Source: Patiria miniata
Lineage: Eukaryota; Echinodermata; Asteroidea; Valvatida; Asterinidae
Direction of reading: 5' to 3'
Length of the DNA stretch: 64,000 bases
NCBI RefSeq assembly: GCF_015706575.1
Contig: NW_024037069.1
Span: 42,291,553 to 42,355,552, forward strand
The translations under genes and the position numbers were made by a program. This document shows positions 47,787 to 60,800 of this stretch, piece after piece. Positions within the stretch are counted from its first letter, which is position 1. Each line of letters begins with the position of its first letter. The notes beneath the pieces are model-generated. The model searched no databases, had not been told where the DNA came from, and saw nothing but the letters and a program-made list of their open reading frames with translations.

Positions 47787-48111
47787 AATATTAGGTTTTG
47801 CCCTTCATAGACGTATAACCACTGTACACTCGGTGTGTTACCCGAGTGAAAGTTGGAAAAAAAATCACTCGGGTGGAACTCGAACCCACGACCTCCTGCT
47901 TTCTAGTAGTGCAGACGTCTCACCACTCGACAACCGATCCCGCAAGCTCGGTGGTCGAGTGCACTAGAAAGCAGGAGGTCGTGGGTTCGAGTCCCACCCG
48001 AATGATTTTTTTCTCACCTTCACTTTGATTTGATAACTTTCAAGGGAGGGGGGGGGGGGGGGTAACACACTGAGTATACAGTGTTTATATGAAGGGCAAA
48101 CACCTTATATT
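47787..48111. mobile_element. Fold-back with tRNA-like arms, copy 2
   Basis: Same organisation as copy 1: ends AATATTAGGTTTTGCCCTT and complement, with outward-facing B boxes and T runs in both arms. The tRNA-like portions are better conserved between copies than the low-complexity G runs. Confidence 0.75.
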
Positions 48112-48730
48112 GATTTACATCACCCCGACTCAAATTTCATCTTATTAATAATTTTGAGTTGTTAAGAAAAACCTTTTTGTAAGATGGAGAAAAAAGAAAA
48201 AGACAGTGGAGAAAAATTACAATTAAGGTCGATAAATTTTGCATGAGGATCTTATATTTCCAATTAATTATTTCCACCCGATTGTGCACATTCCTGAGCA
48301 TTCTTGAACGTCACGGTGGATGTTGCAGTTTAGAGAGACGATGAGTTATTGATCCGCACCGCAATCCACTAAAAAAAACCTGAGATGTCCGTTTTCTGAC
48401 TGCATCTTAAAATTTAAATATTCTTTGGTGATTAATATTGAAAACCAGTTTCTTAAAAAAATTCTTACGCCGCATTTTTTTTAACAAAAGATTAAATTGC
48501 GACCCAATTTCAAGCCTACTAATAAATTTTCTCGGTTCATAAATTCATGGTAAAAAAATAACAATGCTAGAGGGCGCTGTTGCCAAATTGGCTGTTGGCA
48601 TCGTAGTCTGGATCCTCTGGGTACATTTAAAGCGTACCAGTTAATACCTAGTGGGCGTGGGAAGCTAGACCAAAGTTTCCGGACTTTCTTCCAGACAAGA
48701 AAATATAATTTGCGGTACAAATTCTACAAT
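48112..48730. other. Upstream region of NPRL3
   Basis: AT-rich, with AGAGGGCGCTGTTGCCAAATTGG near 48571-48592 and GTGGGCGTGG near 48651 as the only promoter-like motifs. The transcription start is unknown. A minus-strand frame (48481-48720) has no recognisable product. Confidence 0.35.
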
Positions 48731-48848
48731 ATGCCTGGAAGATCGACTCCCTTAAGTGTAATTTTAGTTTCATCAGGTTCAAAAGGAAACAGACTTCTCT
48801 TCCGATATCCTTACCAGGAGGAAAGTGACAAAGAAGTTGTTCAAAAGA
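48731..48848 (+). CDS. NPRL3: NPRL3 exon 1
   Basis: Residues 1-39 plus one base: [20 protein letters not shown] and on to ...VVQK. Donor AAAAGA|GTATGT; phase 1. The ATG is the only one near the conserved N-terminal strand, and it aligns with the vertebrate start. Confidence 0.95.
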
Positions 48849-51800
48849 GTATGTTATAACTTGTTTTGAAGTAGAACTCTATATGGTATTGGTAACTAGT
48901 CCGAGTAACTTGGACCCAACTTATCGCCTTTTTAAAAATTTGGACATGGTCTGGCGATAGTAGGGTCCAAGCCCATTCCGAGACCTAGACAACACAGTCA
49001 CTGACAGTCCCAAAAACCAACATTTTCCAACAAAAAACATCAGATTTCACCTTCAAAACGGCCTCCAAATTACTAGATATGCCACCTGAGGTACAAGTAG
49101 ACATCGATAATTAAGATGGTTGTACTGAAGTTTACTTACGATCCGGAAAAAAAGTGAAATTTTCCGTTCATTTCGGAGAGCTCCCCTCGCGATCTTGAAC
49201 ACGTTAAATTTGCGATCGTGTTTAAAGTTTGAACGACGCGATTTCTTCTACATGCCCAGCGTACATTCGATGGTCCCCGTATCCCGAGTGCGATTCCGTT
49301 ACCGAGCGCGCGCGATGCATCGATTATGATAATGATCACGTTTGTAAACACATACATGTGCATTTCGAACTGTAAAAGGGAATCGGGAACCAGCTTGAAC
49401 TGGTACCCGCTATAAAAGCTACGCTAGTTCCCGACTCCCTATTATCGTTTGAAATGCACATGTGTTTACAAACGTGATCCAGTCTACTCATTATCATAAT
49501 CGATGCATCGCGCGCGCTCGGTAACGGAATCGCACTCGGGATACGGGGACCATCGAATGTACGCTGGGCATGTAGAAGAAATTGCGTCGTTCAAACTTTA
49601 AACACGATCGCAAATTTAACGTGTTCAAGATCGCGAGGGGAGCTCTCCGAAATGAACGGAAAATTTCACTTTTTTTCCGGATCGTAAGTAAACTTCAGTA
49701 CAACCATCTTAATTATCGATGTCTACTTGTACCTCAGGTGGCATATCTAGTAATTTGGAGGCCGTTTTGAAGGTGAAATCTGATGTTTTTTGTTGGAAAA
49801 TGTTGGTTTTTGGGACTGTCAGTGACTGTGTTGTCTAGGTCTCGGAATGGGCTTGGACCCTACTAGCCCCATAAATGTGGCCTATTTACTGGACTGCCTC
49901 CGTAAACATAGGCCACACGTCCACATGTACAAAAATCGTGTCGACTCTGCCAAATTTTGATTTTCACATTTAGGCTTAGTTTGTAGGATTTTTTTGCTTT
50001 AGAAGCATACTCACCCACTTTATAGGCTATTCAGAAAGTGCTGCCTTTTTCAGATGTCTAATTTTTTGTGAAATTTCATGTTGAAATTTTGATACGCAAA
50101 CGTGTAAAAATGAATCTGGAAATTTCATGAAAAATATACATCTGAAAAAGGCAGCACTTTCTGATTAGTCTATAAAGTGGGTGAGTATGCTTCTAAAGCA
50201 AAAAAATCCTACAAACTAAGCCTAAATGTGAAAATCAAAATTTGGCAAAGTCGACACGATTTTTGTACATGTGGACGTGTGGCCTATGTTTACGGAGGCA
50301 GTCCAGTAAATAGGCCACATTTATGGGGCTAGGACCCTACTATCGCCAGACCATGTCCAAATTTTTAAAAAGGCGATAAGTTGGGTCCAAGTTACTCGGA
50401 CTAATTGGTAACGTACATTGTCATGATTGTAAATTGTGTTTTACTTTTTAGTTTTGATTCATTTCAATGTTCATTACATTTGCACTGTTCCACTAGGCCT
50501 ATAAACTGTGACTCTATTCTAACATAAATAATGACATTTCCTGTAAATTATTGTCAATAAACCAATATTAAGAACATGAATGATTGATATATGTTTTATT
50601 TAATAAGGCTAGGCATAAAACTAGTAATGACTAAACGATCATGAAATTAATAACTAAATCTTAAGCTCACAATTTTCCAATTCTCTTTTTTTCCCTTTTT
50701 TTTTTACCAACAGTGGTTATCCTTACGGCAGTCGACCGTCTGGTTCCCAGAATTGACAATATTCAACTTCAGAGTCTTGGTTCTTAGAACCACCCGACTA
50801 CCAACCGAATGATTCTCGGACTTTATTTCCCTTTAAAAAGCCATGGATCACTAAATAAAAAGATAATATCTAGACCTAAAAAAATTCTCACAGTGCAAAT
50901 TTGATCCATTGGGACCTTCGGCATGGTAGTCCATCATTTTACCAATCGAGCTACCGAAGCGCTGAGGTTGGAAGGGCAGTTATAAGTGACAAACATTTGC
51001 AATGGTGTTCTTGCAATGCCGTCACAATAGCAGTTGAAAACTCGCATTACGGCTGCCATTAATACAGCTACTAAGTTTTGAAAAACATATCACTATGTGC
51101 CTTAACCCTAACCCTCAATCCTCCAAAATCAATCTGGCTGTTTTAATTTTAGTGGATTTTGGAGGATTGAGGTTGTATGACATTTTTGTGCCAGTTGATT
51201 TTAGAGGATGCATTGTGTCACCTTGTGTTGTTTATGTTTAGCCATGCATAAATTATGCCCAGAATATACTAGATATCATCATTACTGCTTCTGGATATCA
51301 TTATCATTGTTGACAATTCCTTGCATTGCAATGATTGTTGAAGGATTTTGAAGGATTGAGGCAGTGGTCTCCCCTACACTGAACAAATGCAAGCAATAAC
51401 AGATGATTTTGGAGGATTGAGGCTGCATAAAAATGGTTAAATAATACAAAGTGGTAATTGGAGGATTTTGATGGATGGAGGATGGATCCTAGCCAAAAGG
51501 CAGTTAGGATGGATCCTAGGCGGTTACGATTCACGTATTTGTAACTTTGATTAGATTTGTAATTTGTTTGCCTTTCGCCTGCAGATAGAACACGCAACCC
51601 TTACGCACTGCAGTTACCAGAGGATGACTTGAACGACTGTAAACCAGCCTCCAGTATCAGACATGGCAAGCTTGTTGGGTGAGCAATAAAGTAATTTGGA
51701 ATCTTCACAGCTTTATAAAGCAGAAATCAAGATTATTTAGATTTGTCCGTAAACCTTAATTTGTTGGCTTTAATTTACTGAAAACATAATTTCAATCGGT

Positions 51801-54800
51801 TCAAGACTTGTTGAGTTGTGGCGAATTTTAAACAAAGACACTGCTTTTTTTTTTCCATTTTGTCCATGGCGTCCGATGTTTGACCGCTGCAATGAGAACA
51901 AGGTCCAAAAACTTGCATCCATGAAACAACCAAGTAGAGGGCAGAGCAGAACAGTTACCATCTAAGAAATTAAACAAAACAGTCTTTTTCAGGACTACCA
52001 TTTCTTCCAAAAAGAGGAAATGACCATTTTTACAAAAAGTAGAAAATATAAAAGAACCAAATAAGCAAGATTAAAAAATCATTGCATTCCTAATTAATTG
52101 TCAGACCGTGGACAAAATGAAAAGGCAAAACTTTTTTGAATTGTTTAGATAAATGTTTGTCCGATTGGAAATTTTTTGTTGTTGTTGAAAAGTTGATGAA
52201 CTATGCTTTTTAAATATCAATATTTCTGATGTATTTTTGAAAAGCTGTGGCAAAGCGGGTGCTTTGAGGGTTCATTTTTTTGGGAGACACCCTGCAGATA
52301 TTTTTTTTTTTTACTGTATGACAAATTATAGGCCAAAAAAAAAAATAAGTCTGGTCAGCGCGCGCGTCGATTTTAATCATGTGCGTCAATTTTTTTTTTT
52401 CTCCAAAATGTTCTGCGGTAGCTCCAACAGCGCCCTCTATTGCCGCACCTCCTCAATTTTTTTTACCAAACGGCACTAAGGAATGGGAAATTGCACCAAG
52501 GCAAATGATCGAGAGCACCAAGGCAAATTATGGAGGACACCAATGTACAATTCGTCGTGTGCCCGGCAGAAGGGCATATATGCATATGCCCTTATGCAAT
52601 AGCGCGTAATGACCAAAATGTTCCCAGCAAAAGGGCATATGCAGAAAACTGCCTCCATTTTAATGAGATTTAAACATTTTCGTCAGAAATTAACGTGTAT
52701 AGTTGTTCCAAAACTTATGATTCATACGTGTGACAAATTTCAAATTCGTACGATTTATATTACTTGTGGGAGAGCATTGGATACAAAATGCGCGCGGGGG
52801 AACAATAGGACCTTTCAATGCAATTTTCTTGAAAATGATTTTTGCGTCAGAACGCTCATATGCCCTTCTGCCGGGCACCCGACGAATTCCGCGTCGCCGC
52901 GTCAATTCCGGAACTTTGGTCTGACAAGAGACCGAATTTTTTTTGGGGGGGGCCATATTGCCATTTGAATTAGGCTTTTTTTGCTCCATATTTATTTATA
53001 TCTGTTGTGTGAAACTTGCAGAATCTTTTTGAAATCATTGGAGACTTTTCTAGTTTCATATGGTGTCCAGAATCCATATGTATGAAGTAAAAAGACTCAC
53101 ATTAACATCCCAATCTCCATTTCGCCTTGCAAATCCCTGTTGTGCCAATTTTCAGCCATGTTTGGTAATTTCCTTGATACAAGTGAAAAGCTTGTAACTG
53201 TTTTTCAATTTGTTTGTGCTTGTACACCTATCAGTTATTCTGATGAGATTCTAGCCCACATACTGACCACAGAGACCGGCCTGTGTGACCACCGCTTTGA
53301 ACTGACCATTGATGATGTGAAGTTTGTCGGACAGCCGACCCTCATAGTAGGTGGGGGCAGAAAACTGGTAAGAATAACTCAAAGGAAACATTTCAAGGCC
53401 AACCTTCCAAATTAAATGTTTATTTGCCATAATTTTAGGGAGGGGGAGGCAGGGCAAGAACATTTTAACTCAGGACCTCACGTCACAGTTTGCTCTTTTT
53501 CAAAAGTTGAATGATTTTGGATTTGCTTTTGTAAGTATGCCCATGCTACATTTACTTGTGTTCAACCTCTCTGAAAATCAGCGTATTTCTTCATTTTTGT
53601 TCCTTTTATTTTTTTTTAAAACAAAGTCTGTTGCACAGTGTATATCTGTTTCTTGTTTTGGTCCTGTTGTTTTCCTTTCCACCTTGGATTGTAACATTTT
53701 GTTCAATATGATACTTTCTATGGAAAGTCACTCCATGAAAGTATAAATCATTTCCTTTACTATTGAAATCTACAAACTAAGACCAGGGCCCAATTTCACG
53801 GCGCTGCTTAACAGTTAGCAGAAAAGTTGTGCTAAGCATAGCAGAAAAATGTGCTAACCTTAAGCACTATTTCACGCCGTGGACATGCTAACGGTCGCGC
53901 GTGCATGGAGATTTCTATTGTTACGTCACTACGTTAAGCAAATTTTTCCCCCGAAGTAAGCGTGCCTTTTGCTGTGCTTATGCTAACGGTCTCCATGAAA
54001 TAGACGAAGGCTCTGTTAGCATAAAATTGTGTGCTTAGCAGCGCCGTGAAATTGGGACCTGGCAACTATCAAGATTGATGAACAGCTTTGTAAAGTGTAC
54101 TCTGTATTTTGAAGATTTTGGAGGATTGAGGCTGAATGGCAAAAAAGTGTCGGTTGATTTTAAGGACACATTGTGACGAGTTCATAGGCTGTCCCCAGCA
54201 TTGTTTATGTTCACTCATGCATAATTGAGCCCTGCATTATGCTCGATATCATCTGCGCTGCTTCTGAATGTCATCGGCACTGCCTCAACCCATTCACAGT
54301 GATTGTTGGAGGATTTTGAAGGATTGAGGCAGTGGTCACCCCTTCACTGAACAAAATCAAGAAATAACAGATGATTTGGGAGGATTGAGATGAATCCAAT
54401 TTTACCATGGTAGCAATTGGAGGATTTTGTAGGATTTAGGATGGTTCCAAACCAAAAGGGCCAGGGGGAGTTATGGTTAAGTGTGTTGACATTTAGTAAT
54501 TGTTTTATTCTTTTCATTCTTTCACAATTCGATACAGAATAACGTGTAAATTTTGTCATTGACAGAGGCGACATGATGAGAAGACTAGACGAGAGAGTCG
54601 TACCATGGCCATGTTCAACCTGGTCTTTGTACTCCATGTGAGTAAAAATTGAATTTTTTTTTTTTATTGAGTACAAGCCACATGGAGAACAACATTGGTA
54701 GAAACTAGGGTTATCAACAGGGGAAAGTTGTACTTTTTAACCCTAGCTCATTTTTGTTAGGAACCTTCTTAAACCCTTCAAAATCCACAACTGTGCAGGA

Positions 54801-57800
54801 AACCAGTGGTACATTCTGTGTACTGAAATTTTCTAGAAGTATCAAGTCTCACATCAAGTAGGAAGGGCTCGGCTGTAATGTCCTCAATCACGTGAAATCT
54901 TCCCAAGCTTTTTGGTAGATGTTGTAGTATGAAGGGGAGTTACCGGTTGAAGAAGTAACTGGTCTTGTCATGTTCATTTCAGGCCAGTGCGGATCCGTCA
55001 GTGGTTGGGTGCTATCATGATCTCAGCAAGCGTCTAGTCCTGGCTCTCAAGCATGAGGAGAGACGATGCGGCTATCTCAGCCACCAAGCCGTCCTGATGA
55101 TGTCAGCTCATGACGAGGTGGCTGCCATGCCTGAAGGTAAGGATCCATCCAGAACCAGCCTTCCTCTTTGGAACTTTACACGTGTTCCCTCCGCTTTGCA
55201 CCCATCCCACACCCTTTCCCGTCCCGTTGTTTCCCTACCCCTTTGAACTCCAGTCATTAAGCTGTCTTGATGATGTCAGCTCATGACGAGGTGGCTGCCA
55301 TGCCTGAAGGTAAGGATCCATCCAGAACCGGCCTTCCTCTTTGGAACTTTACACGTGTCCCTTCCGCTTCGCCCTCATCCCACACACTTTCCTGTCCCGT
55401 TCTTTCCACCACCCGTCTTCGAACTCCAGCCATCAAGCTGTCCTGGTGATGTCAGCTCATGATGAGATGGCTGATATGCCTGAAGGCAAGGATCCATCCA
55501 GAACCAGCCTTCCTCTTTGGAACTATACACATGTCCCCTCCGCTTTGCACCCATCCCACACACTTTCCTGTGCCTTTCTTTCCACCACCCGTCTTCGAAC
55601 TCCAGCCATCAAGCTGTCTTGATGATGTCAGCTCATTACGAGGTGGCTGCCTTGCCTGAAGGTAAGGATCCATCCAGAACCAGCCTTCCTCTTAAGAACT
55701 TTACACGTGTCCCCTCCGCTTCGCCCCCATCCCACACCCTATCTTCTGCCTTTCTTTCCACCACACCTCTTCAAACTCCAGCCATCAAGCTGTCCTGGTG
55801 ATGTCAGCTCATGACGAGATGGCTGCTATGCCTGAAGGTAAGAGAGCATCCCAGAACTGGTCTCCTTCTTTGGAACTTAACACCTACATTTGTACCCCCT
55901 GCCCGTCGCCCCAACCCATACCCTTTCCTGTTCCTTTCTTCACCCCTCTTGAACCCTTACCCTGTCAGACACAGTGCATCAGGTGGAAAAGATCTGGTGA
56001 ACTTTGATGCATTCAGCTACCAACACCAGTGCACAAACGGCCACTTCTGAAACAATGAGAGCTAATCCCATAGCACAGTGCCACAGTTGTAGCCTGCTGC
56101 ATTCCGTGACCACAGACTCTGAGGCCGTTTGGCCTTGAGACGTTTGGCCTGATGGATCTTGCTGCACTAGGCAGACTTGTCACTTAGATAAATGTTGCAT
56201 GTTGCTGCTTTTGGTACTGTTAGGGTTAAGGTACATAATAATAATAATAATAAAACCGTTCTTATTAAGCGCATTACACACGGAGTCCCAATGCGCTGTA
56301 CAAATTAAAAATAGGACAAAAATTAATCAGAATTGAACAAATGTGTTTTGAGGAGGCATTTGAATTGGTCCAGACTTTGTGCGTCTTTGATGCTTTGGGG
56401 GAGTTTGTATGTACCTACAGTGTATATTGAACATTTCGTTATCGTTATCTGCCTACAGATGCAGAGGAATCGCCATTTTCCATCATGCTGCAGAAGAGCA
56501 AGCTTTGCCGGGACCTCCGACATGTATTCAATGGGTATGTTGTCTTTTGACAGTCAATTGTACCCCATCAACCTCTAGTAGATGTGAAGGAAGAAAGAAA
56601 AGCAAATGCAGTATTGAATTTGTCATCCTCTGGACTTTTTTGCCATACTTTTCATTAGCGATGTAGCCAGCGTTCTCACCATAGGGGGCGAGTGGTGGGA
56701 GCAATTTCTGTAGCACCTGTGCTGAAAGGTAGACCTTTTTTTCACTGGTCACCCGGCCTCCGTAAAATCAAAGGGTGAAGGGGGGGGGAGAGAGTTAGAT
56801 GTACACCATCTTCTATGGGGGTGGCCTTCAAAGCGGACACTATCAGACAATAGGTGGCGCTCTTCATGGCGGCACAATTAAAGCATAGACATATAATATA
56901 ACCTAGACACGACATTAACTGCTGCGTCACGCGGCCTGGCGCGATACGCGAATGTCATGCGGCTTCGATCTACGCGCATACTTCACACGTGTACCACATA
57001 TGTTCATGCCAGCGCCAACGCACTTGTGCACCCCTTAGTATTTTTTCCCGCATGCGTACGGGACCAAAAGATTTCAAATAGCACGCGCAGTGAGACCGCT
57101 CTCTTGCGCGACACGTCACACCCATTATGAGCGTTCGCGTAATGCACGCAGCATTTTACTTGCATGCGCAATAGCAAACGTCGTGTCTAGGTTTTATTAT
57201 ATGTCTATGAATTAAAGATGTTCTCACAAGGTTAAAAAGGGCCACTCGTGAAAAAAAAGGCCGCTCGTGAAAAAGGACTAGCAAATTTCCAGTGGGGGAC
57301 TGATGATTTCTTTCGGCTACACCGCTGATTTTGTTCTTCTTACTGAAATCAGCTGCAGTTACTACTGTCGAAATTTACATTTTGAGTAAATAACTTACTG
57401 GCCAATTACAAAGATGAATGCATGTAGACAACAGGAATACTTACGTTTTGATTGATATTTTTTGTGGACAGATTGTGTGATAAGGGTGTGATCCACGTCT
57501 TCATCAATAATTGGATTGAAGTCAGCTTCTGCCTGCCTCACAAAGTGCACAACGTGGATCAGATGGTCGTCATCGACGTAAGAATATTTACGATATGGCT
57601 TGTGAAAAAGCCATGTTCATGTGGCATCAAAACCTATAAAGATTTATTCATAAATACCTAACTAAGTCAGTTTACCCATTCCTATTGGTCGAGAGCCCGT
57701 CACGTGGCCGGTTTTAACATTTGAAAATAAAGACATGGCTGGCTGGTCTTAAACACTTCTCCAGTGTCACATGAAATTTTGACTCCTGCGAAATCCGGTG

Positions 57801-60800
57801 CCAGCACCGTTATCGGTTGAACATTCACAATCCTCAAGTAGGCATGTGCGATACTACCAGTGAGTCAGTATTTCATAGTCCTAAATTCACACTATGGTAC
57901 ATCTTCGTTGTGCGCCACATCACGCAGTACGCGCAACGCACGCGTCAAGCTCCATATAAGGAGTTGTTTACCAGAGGGCCTTACCATTGTATAGCTAGAG
58001 GGGTATTTTGTTGATTGAAATCATTGCAAAAAAATTTTTTTTACTTGTTTTGACTTTTGGACCAAAAACTTTTGATTTTTTTTAACGAACAGGCCTTCTG
58101 CTCGGGTAGTTATCAACATCCAGACCCCAACTGGTCTTAAACAGAGTGTTTAAAATCTCCAAAGCACAGCTATTCCCTTATTCAAGAAGATCAATAGGTG
58201 TGAACGCACCGATCACATGTCTTGTCACTGTTAACAGGGAGAAAAGTAACAAATGATTCCCCTGGTCACAGTTCAGTGGAATAACTTGTCAGTTGACTTT
58301 AGACCGGATCGTGATCGACTTGTGATGACATGTAATAGCTTGATTGTTATTCTACTCCTTAATGCCCTGTGACTCCAAAGAAGACTCATTACCAGGTACA
58401 GAAAAGCCACTGTCACCACATGCTTTGAAGTTTTTGCCTCACACCCCATTTTTCTTGAAGACATGAAATCTTCCTCCTTATTAAACTTTCCATCCTGCAG
58501 AAGTGACTAGAAAATCAGAATCCTAGACCTATGAGCCACAGCACCTTGCTCAATTTTCAAATAAAACATCCTTACCAGAACCTGACCTATTTTTAAAAAA
58601 TTTTGGCCAAATCCGTTTAGGGTCCCCTTCTTGAAAATGAAGACCCCCTATTTGCCCCTTTGCAAATTTGATGCCAGTTACGCCGCTGCCTGCAAATAGC
58701 ATTGCAACACTATTATGCTTTCCTCCATCAGCCCACGATGATAGAGCAGAGCCTTCTTGCCATCAGACCCTACCACGCCCTGCTCCTCCTGGAGGATGAG
58801 AAGGAACTACAGCAGTCTCTTCCTAAGGATTGCTCACCGTCTCTGCGCCGCGTCATCAAGTGGTCCTCACCGTTGAACAGTCTGCAGAGGCTCAGTCAGG
58901 ACACCGATCTAGCTCTGTCTCAGGTATGGCCTGTGTGCATAAAGTGCGTCCCAAAATACCCGCAACTTTTTTTTGCGTGGCTCTAGCGTCGGCGCAAAAA
59001 CACGTACCGCCACTGTTTTTATACCATTTTGATGCTTGGAATCTGAACTTTATCCCTGGCGAGTATTGGTTTGATATTTAAAAGAGTTTTAAAATTGTTC
59101 GTGTTCAAATAAAGGCATGTCAAAAACAAACTCAACCGATTTCAAGGAAAATCGATGTTGTGGTTCATTAGATGCAATTTCGGGTCACACTTTGAGCGCG
59201 CTTTTTGAATAGGTACATGCTTGCACGTGAATTTCAAAATTGAACTTGAAACGAAGAACAATATTGTGAATTAATTTAAGGTGTAGTACGTGGATAGAAA
59301 AAGAATAGGAAACGCAGAAATAAAAAGGTAACGAGATTGTCACATCACGAACATGATGAACCGTTTCCACATTAGAAAAAATGAGCATGATTGATTTTCT
59401 GTGAAATCGGTTGAGTTTGTTTTTGACATGCCTTTATTTGAACACAAATCATTTCAAAACCTTTTTTAAAAATCAAACAAATACTTACCAGGGATAATTT
59501 AAGATTCCAAACTTTACAATGATATAAAAATAATGGCAGTTCGCGTTTCAACGGAGACTCTAGAGCCTCGCAAAATTATGTTGCGGATATTTTGGGACGC
59601 ACTGTAGAGATTTACACGAGTCTAAATCAAAATCACAAGTAATCACAAGTCATAACACAAGTCCATTACGTGTCATATCACAGATCATATCATAAGTCCT
59701 CGCAAGTTATATCACAAGTCTATCATAAGTCAGTCACAAGTTGTCCAGTCCCTGTCGAGTCACACGCTTTTCAAATCAAGTGTTTCTTCCTTCGTTACTT
59801 GTAACTGAACTTGTGATGGACTTGTGAGGACTTGTATGGCCATGTGATGCACTTGATTACAACAGTGTTCTCATGATTACGTTCCCATTTTGAAGGTTAA
59901 TAACAGTGTTGTAGTTGAGACCGGATAGTCCGAGACCGAGACCTGAAGTTTCGAGACCGAGACCAGCCCCTTCAAGGCGGACCGAGACCGAGACTGATAG
60001 GGTCCGGGTCCGAGACCGAGACCGCGGATAATCAATAACAATAATCTAAAAAAAAAACAAGACACACAGTTTACAGTTGTAAGTTGTAACCTTTGTATTC
60101 ACAAAGATTGCAGACAAAATTTTGACCAGTGGCAGTGTTGAAAAATTGACATATACATGACACCTCACTTGAGCAAGAAGTAGTTACACGTGCAGTCCGA
60201 ACCAACTATAGTATATAAAGATTCGTTAACAAGGTTGACAACATGATCTACGGGCTAGCAAATGTTTTAACTATCAACGGTACTGAACAAAGTGAACACA
60301 AAGTAATCAATCGAGCTCTAAATGCTACATATTGCCGGTCTCGACCCGAGATTAGCCAAAATATCGAGACCAAAGGGGACCAAGACCAAGACCGAGACCA
60401 CAGCTCCCGAGACCGAGACCAGCAAAAAAGTGGTCTCTGAGACCGGTCTCGAGATAATTTAAGGCTCCTCAATAAAAAATGTTGTAAATGAATTGGAAAA
60501 AAAATACACTTGAAGTAATGGACAACACTTCCTACATTTGTTGCTTATGAAACTCATCATTCTTGCTCTAAAAACTTATCCATTTTCAATTTTTCTTCTT
60601 TCAGGTCTTTCAGATTGTCGGTCACATGGTGTACTGGGGCAAAGCGACTATCATCTACCCAATCTGTGGGAGCAATGTGTATATCTTATCACCAAGGGCT
60701 CCTACGTCAGCGTAAGTCAAAACTAAAGCAGAGAAATCTGTGAAACCTAACAAGGCCTTGCTTTCAATTGAAATATTTCAAGAAGAGATTCCTGTCAATG

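Larger units (their letters stand above)
46445..48111. repeat. Tandem duplication of an 830-bp unit
   Basis: Unit 1 (46445-47280) and unit 2 (47281-48111) both begin GACCTTTGACCTCGGGTCAA and both end with a fold-back element. They abut without spacer and differ by scattered substitutions and small indels, so this duplication is older than the one at 44 kb. Confidence 0.85.
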
